From NCBI GenBank assembly GCA_012934845.2, contig WNNJ02000851.1:124001-188000 (forward strand): a stretch of 64,000 nucleotides of DNA, written 5' to 3'. A program made the position numbers and the translations under genes. Below the pieces are notes generated by a model. It was given only the letters and a program-made list of their open reading frames with translations. It had not been told where the DNA came from and ran no database searches. The DNA comes from Pomphorhynchus laevis (lineage: Eukaryota > Acanthocephala > Palaeacanthocephala > Echinorhynchida > Pomphorhynchidae). Positions 1 to 10,781 of the stretch are shown in pieces (position 1 is the first letter of the stretch; each line of letters begins with the position of its first letter).

Positions 1-71
1 GGAGTAATTAGGAACGTGGAGTAAGAGGGTATGACAGGAACGAAGCTATAGCGAGGTGGGGCGAGTATCGT

Positions 72-1352
72 CTAAGAAAGGAAGGTTGATGAACGATGGA
101 AGCCTAAGAAAGTGAGATTGTGGACTACAGGGATGATCGATGAGGCAAAAGATACAATGGGAAGAGATATGCTTGGTTTACGGGGAAGGATCCACATTAT
201 TTTGGACTTTTCGGCGTTTAGAACGAGATGGAGATTGGAGAGACGCTTGTAGATAGAAGAGAGACAGTTGGAGGCAGAAATGGCGATATCGTGTATGCGA
301 TGTGCGGGTGCATGAGCATAGATTAGAATGTCATCGGCGTATTGCATGACGTTAAAGGAGTAAGGTTTGATAAATGGAGAGAGATCGCCAAGCAAAAGAG
401 AGAAAAGCAGGGGACCTAGGACTGAACCTTGTGGAACCCCGCAAAAAATAGGGATGGGAGGGGAGGATGATGAATTAGAACAGACGCGAAAGGAACGGTC
501 GGATAGATATGAGGCGAACCAAGCTACGGAGGAGGAAGAAAAGCCGTAATCATAACGAAGGCGAGAAAGGAGGACGGAGTGGTCGACAATGTCGAATGCG
601 GAGGAGAGGTCCAGGGAGATGAGAACACTATATAGAGCCTTGTCTCGAGAAATGAGTAAGTCGTTGTACACTTTTATGCATGCGATTTCTGTCGAGTGAT
701 TAGAGCGGAAATCGGATTGGAAAGGAGGGTACAGATTGGATGAGGAGAGATAAGCGTTGATTTGTATTAAGATGAGGCGTTCTAAGAGCTTAGAAAGAGT
801 AGGGAGTAGTGAAATGGGGCGATAGCTGGAAGGAAGGGAGGGGTCGAGCGATTGTTTCTTAAGGAGGGGACGAACGATTGCGGATTTCCAGTGTGAAGGG
901 AAGATACGACTGCGGATGGACGAGTTAAACAAGGTTGTGAGAAATGGGGATATCGATGAGCATATAGATTTTAATATGTGGGTAGGCAGGGGATCGGCAG
1001 GTGAGGTTTTGTTGGGCAAGGACATGAGGACAGATGATACTTCTGTAGGTGATACAGGGAGAAGATGAAAGAGTTCGGGAAGGATGAGAGTAGACTGGGC
1101 AGAGTGGAATAGGATGGAGACCGGGGTGTGAGAGAGCAGCGTGGATACTTTAGTCTGGAGAAATGACGAATAATCATTAGCATTGATGTTGCAAGGCGTA
1201 GAGGAACGAGCCAGGATTGAGTTAAAAGTATGCCAGAGAGTCTTAGAGTTGAATGAAGTGATGATTTTATGCTGCCAGAAGGAGTTGCATTTGGTACGTA
1301 GTAGGTTGAGATGAGACCGGCGAAGAGCAAGATAGGAATCTTGCTCTTCCAT
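72..1352 (-). pseudogene. LINE-A reverse transcriptase fragment
   Basis: About 426 codons covering the region just before RT through the palm. Visible RT blocks: YRPISLLPTLSKLLERLI (fingers), LDLSSAFDIVDHSVLL with the first catalytic Asp, GVPQGSVLGPLLFSLLLGDL (motif B) and YADD (motif C). The D-x-S-x-AFD-x-VDH spelling and the GVPQGSVLGPLLF block are typical of the L2/CR1/Daphne group. No endonuclease domain is present because the copy is 5'-truncated. The frame closes early because of an internal deletion after the LGFH block. The first Met lies at the junction and is probably not a real start. A dead copy. Confidence 0.85.
1322..1349. repeat. 12-bp perfect inverted repeat at LINE-A 5' junction
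   Basis: GAAGAGCAAGAT at 1322-1333 is the exact reverse complement of 1338-1349, with a 4-base loop. One arm is LINE-A coding sequence and the other lies at the junction with RLE-1. This is what a snap-back or template switch at the end of reverse transcription would leave. Confidence 0.7.
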
Positions 1353-1354
1353 CG

Positions 1355-1565
1355 AATAGCCTCAAAATTAAGCTCAAAACGCAAACTCCCATATTTGAGG
1401 ATACTCCCATATCCTCAAATAATAAAAAATATAAGAGAGAAAATTTCATATGCCTTAGCTCGTGCTGCATCTGACTGTTTAAGAGCGCCACGCTCTACAT
1501 ATGGAAAACCTGTTTACGATCATTTTCGATCAACAGAGGAGATAGCCAATGTTTGCTTGCAATAA
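1355..1565 (+). pseudogene. RLE-1 C-terminal fragment
   Basis: About 70 codons of the C-terminal end of the RLE protein, matching RLE-2 at 5230-5424 (for example the ISYALARAASDCLRAPRS block) and ending on the same TAA. It contains a 15-bp in-frame insertion relative to RLE-2 that creates an inverted repeat: ATTTGAGGAT at 1393-1402 against 1411-1420. RT and the catalytic endonuclease residues are absent. Confidence 0.8.
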
Positions 1566-1697
1566 TTATTATTAGCCTTTGATTTTAAACTCTGTCATTT
1601 GGGATATTTGATTTATTGTAAAAAAATATATGATTTAAAGAAAATAAAAAAAACAGATCATAGCCATAAGGCTGTTTTGACCGCTCACAAAAAAATT
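1355..1697 (+). mobile_element. RLE-1, 3' fragment of an R2-group LINE
   Basis: Plus-strand 3' end of the same family as RLE-2. Coding sequence and the first part of the 3' UTR match RLE-2 base for base over long stretches. The 3' UTR lacks a block of about 405 bp that RLE-2 has (about 5468-5873). It ends with a short hairpin (AGCCATAAGGCT) and an A-rich tail. Its upstream part may lie outside the window on the far side of LINE-A copy 1. Confidence 0.8.
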
Positions 1698-1736
1698 ATT
1701 TAAAAAAAAATTAAATGAAATTACAGATCATAGCCA

Positions 1737-2793
1737 GTGAATTCCATCCAATGTCGAAATTCTACACAAACAGATCCGACTAGCATATTCAACGACCAAG
1801 TTCATAAAGATAATAGTCAATTGATTACGAACAAAATCAGCCGAAGTTGTATTTCATGCGTATATTCAATAGATTCCTCATCCACATTTCGAAACAACGA
1901 TGCAACAGCACAAGCAAGGGCAGTAAGTAATATAGCAACACCCAGTATTTCTTTTGAATACATATATTATAAGGTATGTAATTAGCGCTCCAACCTCATG
2001 CAACTTCCTATATGTAGGGCGAGTAACGAATTTATAGATATTCTATCTTCTTATTACAATTTAATAGCAAATGACAAAGATGATGGCCAAATCTCATTGA
2101 TGAAAGCAACGGTTTTCTCACAGTGTATCCTTCAAAAAATCCCAACGCGTAAGATCTCTTACACTAGAAAGACTATTGAGCGTCGTTTAAAGAGTTGGAA
2201 AGCGGAAGACTTTATAAGTGTATATGAAGAAGCATTGATGTTGCAGACAACATCACATTGCAATGTGAAAACAAATAAGATTGATTGGCATAAAAACTAC
2301 ATTCGGCTAATGGATAATGGACGTGTAGCTTCAGCAACCAGACTTCTAGAATTTAAAGACGATTCACCCATTCTTTCTCCCGATTCGAAAGTTGGTACAC
2401 ATACTGTAATAGAGAAGCTAGCAGAATTACACCCTTACCCTGCTGAAATAGATCAGAGCGCCATTCTATCGGATTTTGTTAAGGGAGTAACTAGTCATCA
2501 TTCAGTCATATTTTATTCTATAGACGCAGACGAAATAATAGCAGCAGCAAAGAGAACACAAGGAGGCACTGGACATTCAGCCTTAAATGCAATAATGTGA
2601 AAGAGAATGTTAACTGGATTCGGTATCCAATCTAAGAAGTTAGCAACATCACTAGCGGAATTTGCAATACGATTAGCTTCAGAGCATATCCATCCTAACA
2701 GTTTGCGTGCGTTTGTAGCGAGTAGACTTATAGCTATAAAAAAGACTGCAGGTATACGACCAATTGGCGTGGGACAAGTGGAACGACGGATAA
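1737..2793 (+). pseudogene. RLE-2 N-terminal half up to RT fingers
   Basis: Reads from the last Cys of the N-terminal cluster (IQCRN) through the family's conserved blocks: WRSNLMQLPICRASNEF, the RKISYTRKTIERRLKSW block, and the GIRPIGVGQVERRII block of the RT fingers. Damage seen: an in-frame TAG near 1984 where relatives have Trp, and a frame change near 2600 just after the GGTGHSALNAIM block (relatives read GGAGPSGLDA). The reading is then interrupted at RRII by LINE-A copy 2 and resumes at 3517. Confidence 0.8.
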
Positions 2794-3516
2794 TTAATAA
2801 TAATACAAATTTATTTAATGTGGCAAATGCGTACAAGCTGTACGCTTACAAGTCCACAAACAAAAATGAGAAAGTCAAGCAGTTAAATTGTTAAAATGGG
2901 ATCGGATTTGTCGTTTGAAGCACTGCAGGGAAGTTGATTGGTGTATATGAATGGGCAGATGATTCCACGATAGAGGAGCAGCCACCAGGAAGGAGCGGAG
3001 TCCAAAGGAGGTAGAGTAGTTTGGGACATGTAAAAGAAGGGAATTACAGGAACGCAAGGAACAGTAAACAGGACGGGAATTATCAAGAAAAGGAAGGTTG
3101 AGAAATGAAGGGGTATGAAAAGTTACAAGGCGGAAAGCAACGATAAGAAGACGAATTTGAACACGACAATAAATTGTAGGCAAATCGAGAGAAGCAAGAT
3201 GGTAGGATGTGTGATCAAAACGACGAAGACGGAGGAGAATTCGGACAGCTGCGTTGACGATGCGTTGTAGGGGAAGAAGAGTGGATTTAGGTGAGTTGGA
3301 AAATAGACTAAGACAATAATCGAGTCTAGAAAAAAAGAGAGATGATATGAGAGTCATACAAGAAGGGAAATCGATCAATCTACGAACTTGACGAAGGTTG
3401 CGGAGTATCAAGGTAGATGAGCGTACTTTATCTCTAACGAAAGGTTTAAGTGAAAGTCGGTTGTCAAAATGGAAGCCTAGGAAAACGAGATTATCAACGA
3501 TAGGAAGAATTGTAGA
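2794..3516 (-). mobile_element. LINE-A copy 2, 5'-truncated, inside RLE-2
   Basis: About 720 bp of LINE-A 3' end on the minus strand. The 3' tail (TTATTATTA on the sense strand) touches the RLE-2 codons for RRII at about 2794. The truncated 5' end at about 3516 touches the RLE-2 codons for SKVVLG. Joining the flanks restores the RLE alignment across the RT. The sense-strand 3' end has a hairpin (GCGTAC, loop, GTACGC) and an AATAAA-like stretch before the tail. Any target duplication is at most a few A/T bases. Confidence 0.85.
2875..3516 (-). pseudogene. LINE-A ORF2 C-terminal region
   Basis: Encodes the RT thumb and C-terminal region after the YADD block, including VDNLVFLGFHFDNRL-like sequence, the ILRNLRQVRRLIDF block and the PLSWNHLPIHIH block. 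The last is the usual WN-x-LP signature near the C-terminus of CR1/L2-type ORF2 proteins. Sequence is nearly identical to copy 3 (24283-25543), so these copies are recent relative to RLE-2. It has no catalytic motifs because of 5' truncation. Confidence 0.8.
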
Positions 3517-5424
3517 ATTAGCAAAGTCGTTTTAGGAAAAATTAGAAACTATATTCAGGATGTAATGGGAACTGTGCAATTGTGCGCATCACAGAGAAGC
3601 GGAATAGAATTCGTTGTTCATTCCTTATCAGATTCATTTCACTCTCGGGGTGACTTTGGCTTACTGGCCGTGGATGCAACAAACGCTTTTAATTCCGTAA
3701 ATCGACGTCTAACATTAGAAAACATAAAATTCATTTGACCGTCTCTGGAAACAATACTAGGGAACTTATACGTAAAGTCATCAACAATGTTTACTAGTAT
3801 TGATCCGATATTTTCAAAAGAGTTTCACTCAAGGTGACCCTCTGGACATGGCTGCATTTGCCGTTTCGACTCTACCACTTATCCTACATATTCAAAAACG
3901 TTTACCATCAGTGATTTAACGATGGTACGCAGACGACGCAAATTTTGTCGGTCCTAGCGATGATTTATCTAGAGCCTGGGAAATACTAAAAACAATAGGC
4001 CCAAAATTTGGATATTACGTTAATCCACTAAAGGCACAGCTGCTAATACACAAGGAACATGAATTCGACACTAGCAACTTCACTGGCTGTAAAATAAGTG
4101 AGCGTGCTATCGAAGTACTCGGAACTCCCATTGGTTCAGAAGCTGATGTTTTTGATATTATAAAAAAAGGGTAACATCCTAAGCATCCACACTTGAAAGA
4201 TTAATTGAAGTTAGTAAAATTGAGCGACAGACTGCTTATTCCGCCTTAATACACTCTGTGCAATGCAAATGGATATATACTTACAGAACAGTACCAATGT
4301 GCACGGATATCACTAGATGTCTGAAAATCCTATTGTATAGCGGTTTTATTGAGTCAATCACACAAGCGAAAATTGAACAAGCACATAAAGAATTAACTCT
4401 ATCGTTAAAATTAGGGGGCATTGGGTTAGTTGATCCGGAATACATAGCTGACTTAGAGTACGATTGTTCTCGTAGAATGTACGAAACCTATCGAGACGGA
4501 TATACGGGAAAAAACCTGAGGGATGTTCAAACTCAAATAGCTAGAAACATTTCGTACATGAGATTAAACGTAGCCAAATCGAGGAAAGAATTAATACTAA
4601 ATAGTATACCAGCGGATTACTTTAAGATATTGGCACATGCTAGTTACAAGGGAGCTTCGTCGTGGCTATCTTCCCTACCTCTACGTCACGAGGGGTTTCG
4701 GCTTACAAACAATGAGTTTAGCGATGCTTAAGCAGGTCGCTATGGATGGTCTTTGCGAGCATTAGAAAATAAAAAATGCATATGTTCTTCAGAAATGACT
4801 ATTAATCATGTATTTTCGTGCAAGACTGGAGCGTTACCATCTATCAGGCATAATGAAGTAAGGGATATATTTTCTCATCTCTTAAGCGGGATATGCAGTG
4901 GCGTGGAGGTTGAATCAGTATTAGCACCCGTACCATCTGATTATCGTATAAATAACAATAGCACAAGCGTATCGAAAGAAGCGCGTCTGGATGTTGTATG
5001 TAGTGAACTATTCGGAAGCCGGTTTAAACGGACATTTTTGGATGTCGCGATATTTAATGTGCATGCTCCCTCTAACTCCCGAACTGAGTGTAAGGCTGAC
5101 TTTGAATACCATGAAAAACGGAAAATATCGAAGTATGGAGAGCGAATTTCAAGTTTAGAACAGGCGCATTTCAGTCCGTTAATTTTTTCGTCTTCAAGAG
5201 GATCAAGTCAGGAATCTAATAGGATAATGAAGCAAATAGCCTCACAATTAAGCTCAAAACGCGAACTCCCATATCCTCAAATAATAAAAAATATAAGAGA
5301 GAAAATTTCATATGCCTTAGCTCGTGCTGCATCTGACTGTTTAAGAGCGCCACGCTCTACATATGGAAAACCTGTTTACGATCATTTTCGATCAATAGAA
5401 GAAATAGCCAATGTTTGCTTGTAA
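3517..5424 (+). pseudogene. RLE-2 C-terminal half: RT palm, zinc motif, endonuclease
   Basis: Continues RLE-2 after the LINE-A insertion. Recognisable parts: VDATNAFNSVNRR (RT motif A), TQGDPLDMAAFA (motif B, out of frame with the preceding codons), RWYADDANFVG (motif C), the GASSWLSSLP block, CICSSEMTINHVFSC (zinc motif), ARLDVVCSELFG and FLDVAIFN (endonuclease), and YHEKRKISKYGERI. At least five breaks are visible: a stop in the VNRR-LENIKFI region, the frame change before motif B, a stop just before RWYADD, a stop near 4170 and one at about 4731. Not functional. Confidence 0.8.
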
Positions 5425-5666
5425 TAATTATTATTAGCCTTTGATTTTAAACTCTGTCATTTGAGATTAAATCAGCTAACTGTGTCTACGTATTTAATAT
5501 AATTATGAACTAAACAAAACATAATAATGCTAAATCAAAATTTAATAATTAAATAATAAAATTAATAATTGTTTTTAGATTTTCTATAATTTAAATCAAG
5601 TTAAAATAAAAAATTGAAATTTAAAATAAACGTCATTTTTATGAATTGACAAATAAATAACAGACG

Positions 5667-5821
5667 TTGTATCAGAATAAGAATTAGAGGTAATCAGGAG
5701 GAACTGCTATGCTATCAGGTTTCGGCCCCTAACTCCTCTACCCAACATAGCAGCGGGGCCAAATACATGCTAATGATGTATTTCCTCTGAAATAACTATC
5801 TAGTATCTTATTCTAATACAA
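5667..5821. mobile_element. MITE-like foldback element (155 bp)
   Basis: The ends are inverted copies of about 16 bp (TTGTATCAGAATAAGA at 5667; reverse complement with one mismatch at 5806-5821). Inside lies a second nested stem (5694-5703 with 5781-5790), then two interleaved stems: CTGCTATG (5704-5711) with CATAGCAG (5746-5753), and GGCCCC (5724-5729) with GGGGCC (5755-5760). No open frame and no clear target duplication. It lies within the 405-bp block absent from the RLE-1 3' UTR. A structured RNA domain is an alternative reading. Confidence 0.45.
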
Positions 5822-5917
5822 AGTATATTATTTATTATCCATCCATAAAAATTTGCCACTTAAGAGTTTAAATTTTTGATATGTAAAAAAATATATGATT
5901 TAAAAAAATTAAAAAAA

Positions 5918-6246
5918 AAACAGATCATAGCCATAACGCTGTTTTGACCGCTCACAAAAAAAACAAATTAATACAAGAAAAAAATCAAAAAAATCATTAA
6001 GTATATATATCAGAACCATGGGTAATGTAGCAACCACCACTCGTTCTCATTTCGAATCCAGTTCTTTATAATAATACAAATTTATTTAACGTGGCAAATG
6101 CGTGCCAGCTCTGCGCTTACATGACCACAGTAAGCGCGCAGCTGGCACGCTGTGATTTTCTTTGTGTTTGACGGATGGCAAACACAGTAATTTTATTACT
6201 ACAGGTCATAGCCATAAGGCTGTTTTGACCGCTCACAAAAAAAACA
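5918..6246. repeat. 278-bp SINE-like repeat, about 1.2 units
   Basis: One full and one partial unit of the repeat also found at 11096-11775; LINE-C separates the two blocks. On the minus strand a unit ends in the same sequence as the LINE-A 3' end (ATTTGCCAC, TTAAATAAATTTG, then TATTATTA), preceded by a 21-bp hairpin. On the plus strand it contains the AGCCATAAGGCT hairpin found in the RLE-1/RLE-2 3' UTR. I read it as a composite non-autonomous element that borrowed a LINE-A tail. A tRNA-type B box is suggested (TTCGAATCC), but no convincing A box is present. Confidence 0.65.
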
Positions 6247-6342
6247 AATTATTATTATTATTCGAATACATACCAAAGCCAAAATGCTATTCAGGCAGAG
6301 TCCAAAAAAAATAAAACAAAAGCAAATGGTCAGTCAACGTAG

Positions 6343-9336
6343 CTAATTAGGGTATTCCAGTGGTAGTGTTGAATGGCGGCATTGTTCATGTATCCATTTG
6401 TAGCATCGTGATTTAAACGTTCTCAAACTGGGGGCTGCAACGACTTCCTCAGGCAACGACTTCCTCAGGCAACGAATTCCACATGTTAATTCCTCTTCTT
6501 GAGAGTCTATACACTTTTGGTAATCTGCCAAATCTAAATTTATACAAGACTCTGCTATGTCCCCGCAACTGATCTACCCGCCTAGTGATTACATCGGTGG
6601 GATAACCTACCACATCATTCGACATATGCCATATACATAGCATTTCCAAGGATATGAACCTCTCACGTACCGACAACATCCCAATACGACTTAGACGTAC
6701 ATAATAGTCAATACCACTTAAGCCAATACAGAGCCTCGATCCGCGCCTAAGAATAGACTCCAGGTCTAATAGTTCTTGCTTAGTGACAGGGAAACAAGCC
6801 TGAATGCAGTACTCCAAGTGTGGCCTGACGATGGAGATGAATAACCTCTTGAACATGTGACAGCTTAACCTGAGGAATGCATTTTTAATACAATATAACG
6901 CCCTAGTAGCTTTACCTAGAAAGAAGTCGGTGTTCAACTTTGTTTTCAAGGATCTATGAACAATAATCCCTAAATCCTTATGATGAGACACTTCCTTTAA
7001 GACCATATCTCCAATAAAGTACCTTAGAGTTTCAATAGGGCGACCTAGTTGCATGAGGACACATTTATCAACATTCAACCGTAGTCCGGTAGAATCGCAC
7101 CACTTGATCAGGGAGTTTAGATCATTTTGTAACGATACTCGATCAGCAGGACTTCTAATGATCGACCAAATCTTTAGATCGTCTGCAAACGCTAGATGAG
7201 AGCATGATAAGCGGAGTAGCAGATCATTAATGAAGATTATAAAGAGCAGTGGGCCAAGGACTGATCCCTGCGGTACGCCAGAATTAATATTTACCGAATA
7301 AGAAAACACGCCCCCCCCACACAAACTCGGAAAGACCTATTCGATAGAAATTCCCTGACCCACTCACAAATATATGAATGAAGTCCATAGTGATACAGTA
7401 AAGACACTATGCCGTCGTGTGGTACCCTATCAAAAGCTTTCGAAAAATCAAGGAATACTGTATGAACCTGAAACCCAGCCCCCAGAGCATCAGCCCATTT
7501 TTCACGCGCAGTTAGTAGGTTAGTAAGGCATGAACGTCCGATCCTGAAACCATGTTGAGATTCAACCAATATGTGATTACGATCCAAATGATCCCTGATT
7601 CTACTAGCAATGATTCTTTCTAAAAGTTTGCAGAATACGCTAGTTAAGCTAATGGGCCGAAAGTCCGCGCAAAAGCTAGCAGGATGCTTTTTGGGAATAG
7701 GCACCACAATTGCACACTTCCAACTGTCAGGAATCCAAGATGTGTCTAAGCTGTATCTGAAAAACATAGTTAAATCATTGCTCAGTTCGTTCGCTAGGGA
7801 TTTGACGAGGAAGGGGGCGATATTGTCTGGTCCCGGAGATGTAAACGAATCGAGCTTCATAACCTCGTTCAACACCTCATCCACTCTGAGTGGACGAACA
7901 CAACACCGATGAGCAACCGGAACATACTTCCAACTAAAGTCATGCAGTTTGTTAGAGGTCAAAGCCTGTACCAAGAAGCCATCAGCTAAATGTTGGGCGA
8001 TTAGAGACGGATCGGTCAAAGTTTCAGTTGGCGTTTGGATTGAGCTAATTGTGGCGACAAGTGTTCTGTTGTTTCTTACATAAGACCAAAACCTCCTAGG
8101 ATTCAAAGATGCATCCCTGGCGATACTATCTTCGTACGAATAGCGTTTCTGAAATTTTAGCCGATTGCATAAGTTCCGAGAGTCGATGTAGGCACGTTTT
8201 GAAGCAGAAGAACGCCTAAATTCGCGCCACAATTTGTTGCGGGATCTTATAGCATCAAGAAGCTCTCTGTCGAACCAAGGAGGATGTCCATGCTTGAACT
8301 TGCAGGCACGTAGCGGAGCAAAGATATCAGAAATTCGCATCAATTCATCATGGAGCAGATCAAAGACTACAGGAACCTCCAAACCGAAGTGGATACGAAG
8401 ACTATCACAGATATTTTTTGGGAAGCTTGCAGCTAGTTGATTAGCATCAACACCTACCCAACAACGTTTTTTAAAATTAGAGTTTTGTGAGGCTCTGTTG
8501 AACAGCGACAGCCGCATAGAGAGTACACAGTGATCGCTATTGCCAATTGGTGCGTCATAACGAACACCTGAAACGTCACCCAAACACTTAGTAAAGACCA
8601 AATCGAGTATAGAAGGCGTCCCTGTCACACAAGTAGGTTCTTTAATATGTTGAACTAGTAGCATCTCGAGTAACAGAAAGTCACTCAGTACTTTCCCAAT
8701 TCCGTGAATTGGTCGTGAATGACTATTTTTCCAGTCTATTTGGGGGATATTGAAGTCTCCCAGGAGCAAAATCAGAGGATACGAAGATAAACTCAGCAAA
8801 TGTGATTTAAGAGAGTCGTATCTTAATTCATAGGACGGAGAACGGTAAAGGACGCAGAATCGGGATTGTTGACCATTTCCCAGTGTAAAAGCAAGACCTT
8901 CAAAGGAATAACCAATATCGTCGCGAAAAGCCGAGATATTCGATACCAGGAGACTATTTCGCACATAGGCGGCTACCCCACCTCCACGTTTACCACATGA
9001 GCGATCCGAACGTATTACAAAATAGTTAGGTATGGCAACACAGTCATCCGAAATGTCAGAATGTAGCCATGTTTCGGTTATACAAAATACATCAAAACGT
9101 TTCGAAGCAACTATGAATTTAATTTCCGAGAACTGAGCCAGGAGACTACGAACATTTGAATAACCGACAAAAATGTTCGTATAATGGGAAAATTTGACAC
9201 GCTCGGTGACACTATCGAAGTCTACTAGTTTTCCTACACACGAACCATCACTACTAAAGAGGTCTGACTCTACAGGAGTAAGGGATGCCACCGGACAGTT
9301 GGACGCCACTTGACCACCCGAAAATTCCGTACACAT
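6343..9336 (-). pseudogene. LINE-C ORF2: APE endonuclease and reverse transcriptase, two frameshifts
   Basis: The ATG at 9336 overlaps the end of ORF1 by 67 nt in the -1 frame. N-terminal endonuclease: SNVRSLL, ITETWLH, RGGGVAAYVRN, LLGDFNIPQIDW and SDHCVL, the usual metal and phosphate residues. RT: DFRPISLTSVFCKLLERII, QHGFRIGRSCLTNLL, FLDFSKAFDRVPHD (catalytic Asp), GVPQGSVLGPLLF, and FADD as motif C. The C-terminal RGHSRVLY and NMWNSLPEEVV blocks are CR1-like. The frame changes at a run of eight G (plus strand 7311-7318), between motifs A and B. A 16-bp tandem duplication at about 6436-6467 shifts the frame at EEVVA, after which the protein ends at 6343. Recently dead, or alive if the G8 change is an assembly error. 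Confidence 0.9.
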
Positions 9337-10781
9337 AAGTTACCCTCACCACTTTCCAGCCGTCGATGCAGCTCGTTGAAAGCCTCGTGTCTTCTCAAAC
9401 GATCTGCAGGAGATAAATCACGGAGTATATGAAAATTAGAGCGCGATAATCTAAATGCATGCTTGAGTAGGAAGTCAACATGATCTTTTGAGTCTAGAAC
9501 AACTTTTAGAAGTCTAGGTCTATCTGAAAGTTTCTTGCCTAGACGAAAAACTCTTCGAACTTTAAGACACTTCGCAACATCCACATCGCACTGGAGAAAA
9601 ATCTTAGAAAACACTGCGCGAAGATGCATAATATCGTCATCCAGTCTACTTTGGGTATTGTTACTGAGAGATTCTTCAACACCGCTCACGATAACCTTTA
9701 ACTCTCTTCTGGAGTTAAATTGTCTAGAGCTAAATTGTTTAGGGCTAGCAGACGGAACTAATGGAGAATTAGTCTCAGGGGTAATCGATGGCCGACGATG
9801 ATTTGGAGGAATCACTGCATGTTGTTTATTATTTGGAAGGCTAACTATTTGTCGTAGATTATCTATAGGCCTAACTATAATCTGAGTAGCCTTTGCAAGA
9901 TCCTTAACGCTCTCAATAAACGGGGCTACTAGAGGAGCAACACATAAACTGCAGCGGTGATGCAGTTGCTGCGGGTAAGCACAAGGACGCTCAGTACAAT
10001 CGCTACCTAGAGGACAGTTTTGAGAACAATCACTGCCCGAGGAAGTGTTAACAGGAGTTGACAAATCAACATTTGCATGCTTGAGGGCGGAACATTTGTT
10101 ATCTACATCAAGACCGACGCTGCTCGAGTCCAATATATGGGGATGAACAATAGAATCCAAAACAGGAAGTTGTTTGAAGGAGTAATCCATCACATTAGTC
10201 TCATGCAATGCATCCCTAACGAAGCATTGAGTTGAATTGTTATTGAAGGGTATGATTGATCGATCGCTCAGTTCTAACTTCGACTGCTGCGTGAGAGAAT
10301 GATTGAGTACATGAATAGCATTATTGGTTCCTATCTCAGATAATTTTGGAGTGGCCGAAACATCATCAATCCCTGACGACAAGCTGCTTGACTTTCTGAA
10401 CGCTTCTGAACTCCGTTCTGGTTCGTTAATACTAAGATCTTCCCCATCGTTGTGACTGTTTGAATCTGCGTTCCTCTTTAAAGCATTTATTGATACCTGC
10501 TCGTCACAATGGCCCTTGAACAACAGGGAGAGCAATTCGGAGGCACAGAACCCACAAACAAAATCCCTAGAGAGTAGCGATTTCGTCAGACAGGATGGAA
10601 CGTTGACAGCTGTCCATATGTCGCATCCAGATCTGCTGCAAGAGACCTCGTGTTGCTGATACCCAGAGGAGGGGCTTGCTAATTTTGGTACAGTCTGATT
10701 GCGAGTACCGTTAATCTGCTGACTTGCTAAGCATTTTTTCGTTTCTGTCTTCTTTGTTCTTGCCATCGATTGTTGTGTCAA
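9270..10781 (-). CDS. LINE-C ORF1 (RNA-binding/chaperone-type protein)
   Basis: 503 codons starting with ATG. Near residues 45-85 there is a C-x4-C then C-x2-C zinc-type pattern (SCSRSGCDIW and FVCGFCASE) shared with the ORF1s of LINE-B, D and E. The C-terminal ~150 residues form an RRM-like LINE ORF1 domain: VIVSGVEES, then RVFRLGKKLSDRPRLLKVV, then LRDLSPADRLRRHEAF, then the NFRVV strand. In related LINEs this protein coats the RNA and forms ribonucleoprotein particles. The middle is Ser/Asn-rich and probably disordered. The end overlaps the ORF2 start. Confidence 0.85.
   Translation of the reverse strand: MTQQSMARTKKTETKKCLASQQINGTRNQTVPKLASPSSGYQQHEVSCSRSGCDIWTAVNVPSCLTKSLLSRDFVCGFCASELLSLLFKGHCDEQVSINALKRNADSNSHNDGEDLSINEPERSSEAFRKSSSLSSGIDDVSATPKLSEIGTNNAIHVLNHSLTQQSKLELSDRSIIPFNNNSTQCFVRDALHETNVMDYSFKQLPVLDSIVHPHILDSSSVGLDVDNKCSALKHANVDLSTPVNTSSGSDCSQNCPLGSDCTERPCAYPQQLHHRCSLCVAPLVAPFIESVKDLAKATQIIVRPIDNLRQIVSLPNNKQHAVIPPNHRRPSITPETNSPLVPSASPKQFSSRQFNSRRELKVIVSGVEESLSNNTQSRLDDDIMHLRAVFSKIFLQCDVDVAKCLKVRRVFRLGKKLSDRPRLLKVVLDSKDHVDFLLKHAFRLSRSNFHILRDLSPADRLRRHEAFNELHRRLESGEGNLCVRNFRVVKWRPTVRWHPLLL

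Larger units (their letters stand above)
1..1354 (-). mobile_element. LINE-A copy 1, 5'-truncated, runs off the window start
   Basis: Minus-strand LINE of the L2/CR1 group, cut by the window edge at its 3' side. It meets plus-strand RLE-1 sequence at about 1355. After the residues FLGFH the DNA jumps to sequence that matches the far C-terminal part of LINE-A copies 2 and 3 (the stretch around NLPFLDNSRP), so roughly 350 bp appear to be deleted internally. The 5' junction carries a snap-back hairpin at 1322-1349. Family assignment rests on the RT motifs in the coding entry and on comparison with the other two copies in the window. Confidence 0.85.
1737..5917 (+). mobile_element. RLE-2, degenerate R2-group LINE with nested LINE-A
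   Basis: Plus-strand copy whose coding sequence starts in the last part of the N-terminal Cys cluster, so it is slightly 5'-truncated. It is split by LINE-A copy 2 (2794-3516). The 3' UTR runs from 5425 to the 278-bp repeat region and contains an extra block of about 405 bp (absent from RLE-1) that carries a foldback element at 5667-5821. Several stops and frameshifts make it an old copy. Confidence 0.8.

Noticed and set aside
1737-1985. Separate small gene upstream of RLE-2
   Set aside because: It is in frame with the next RLE-2 segment; only a TAG (relatives: Trp) separates them.
5690-5800. HDV-like or hammerhead ribozyme (R2 elements carry HDV-like ribozymes at 5' ends)
   Set aside because: The interleaved stems lack the extra hairpins and catalytic layout of HDV, and no CTGANGA plus GAAA hammerhead core is present.
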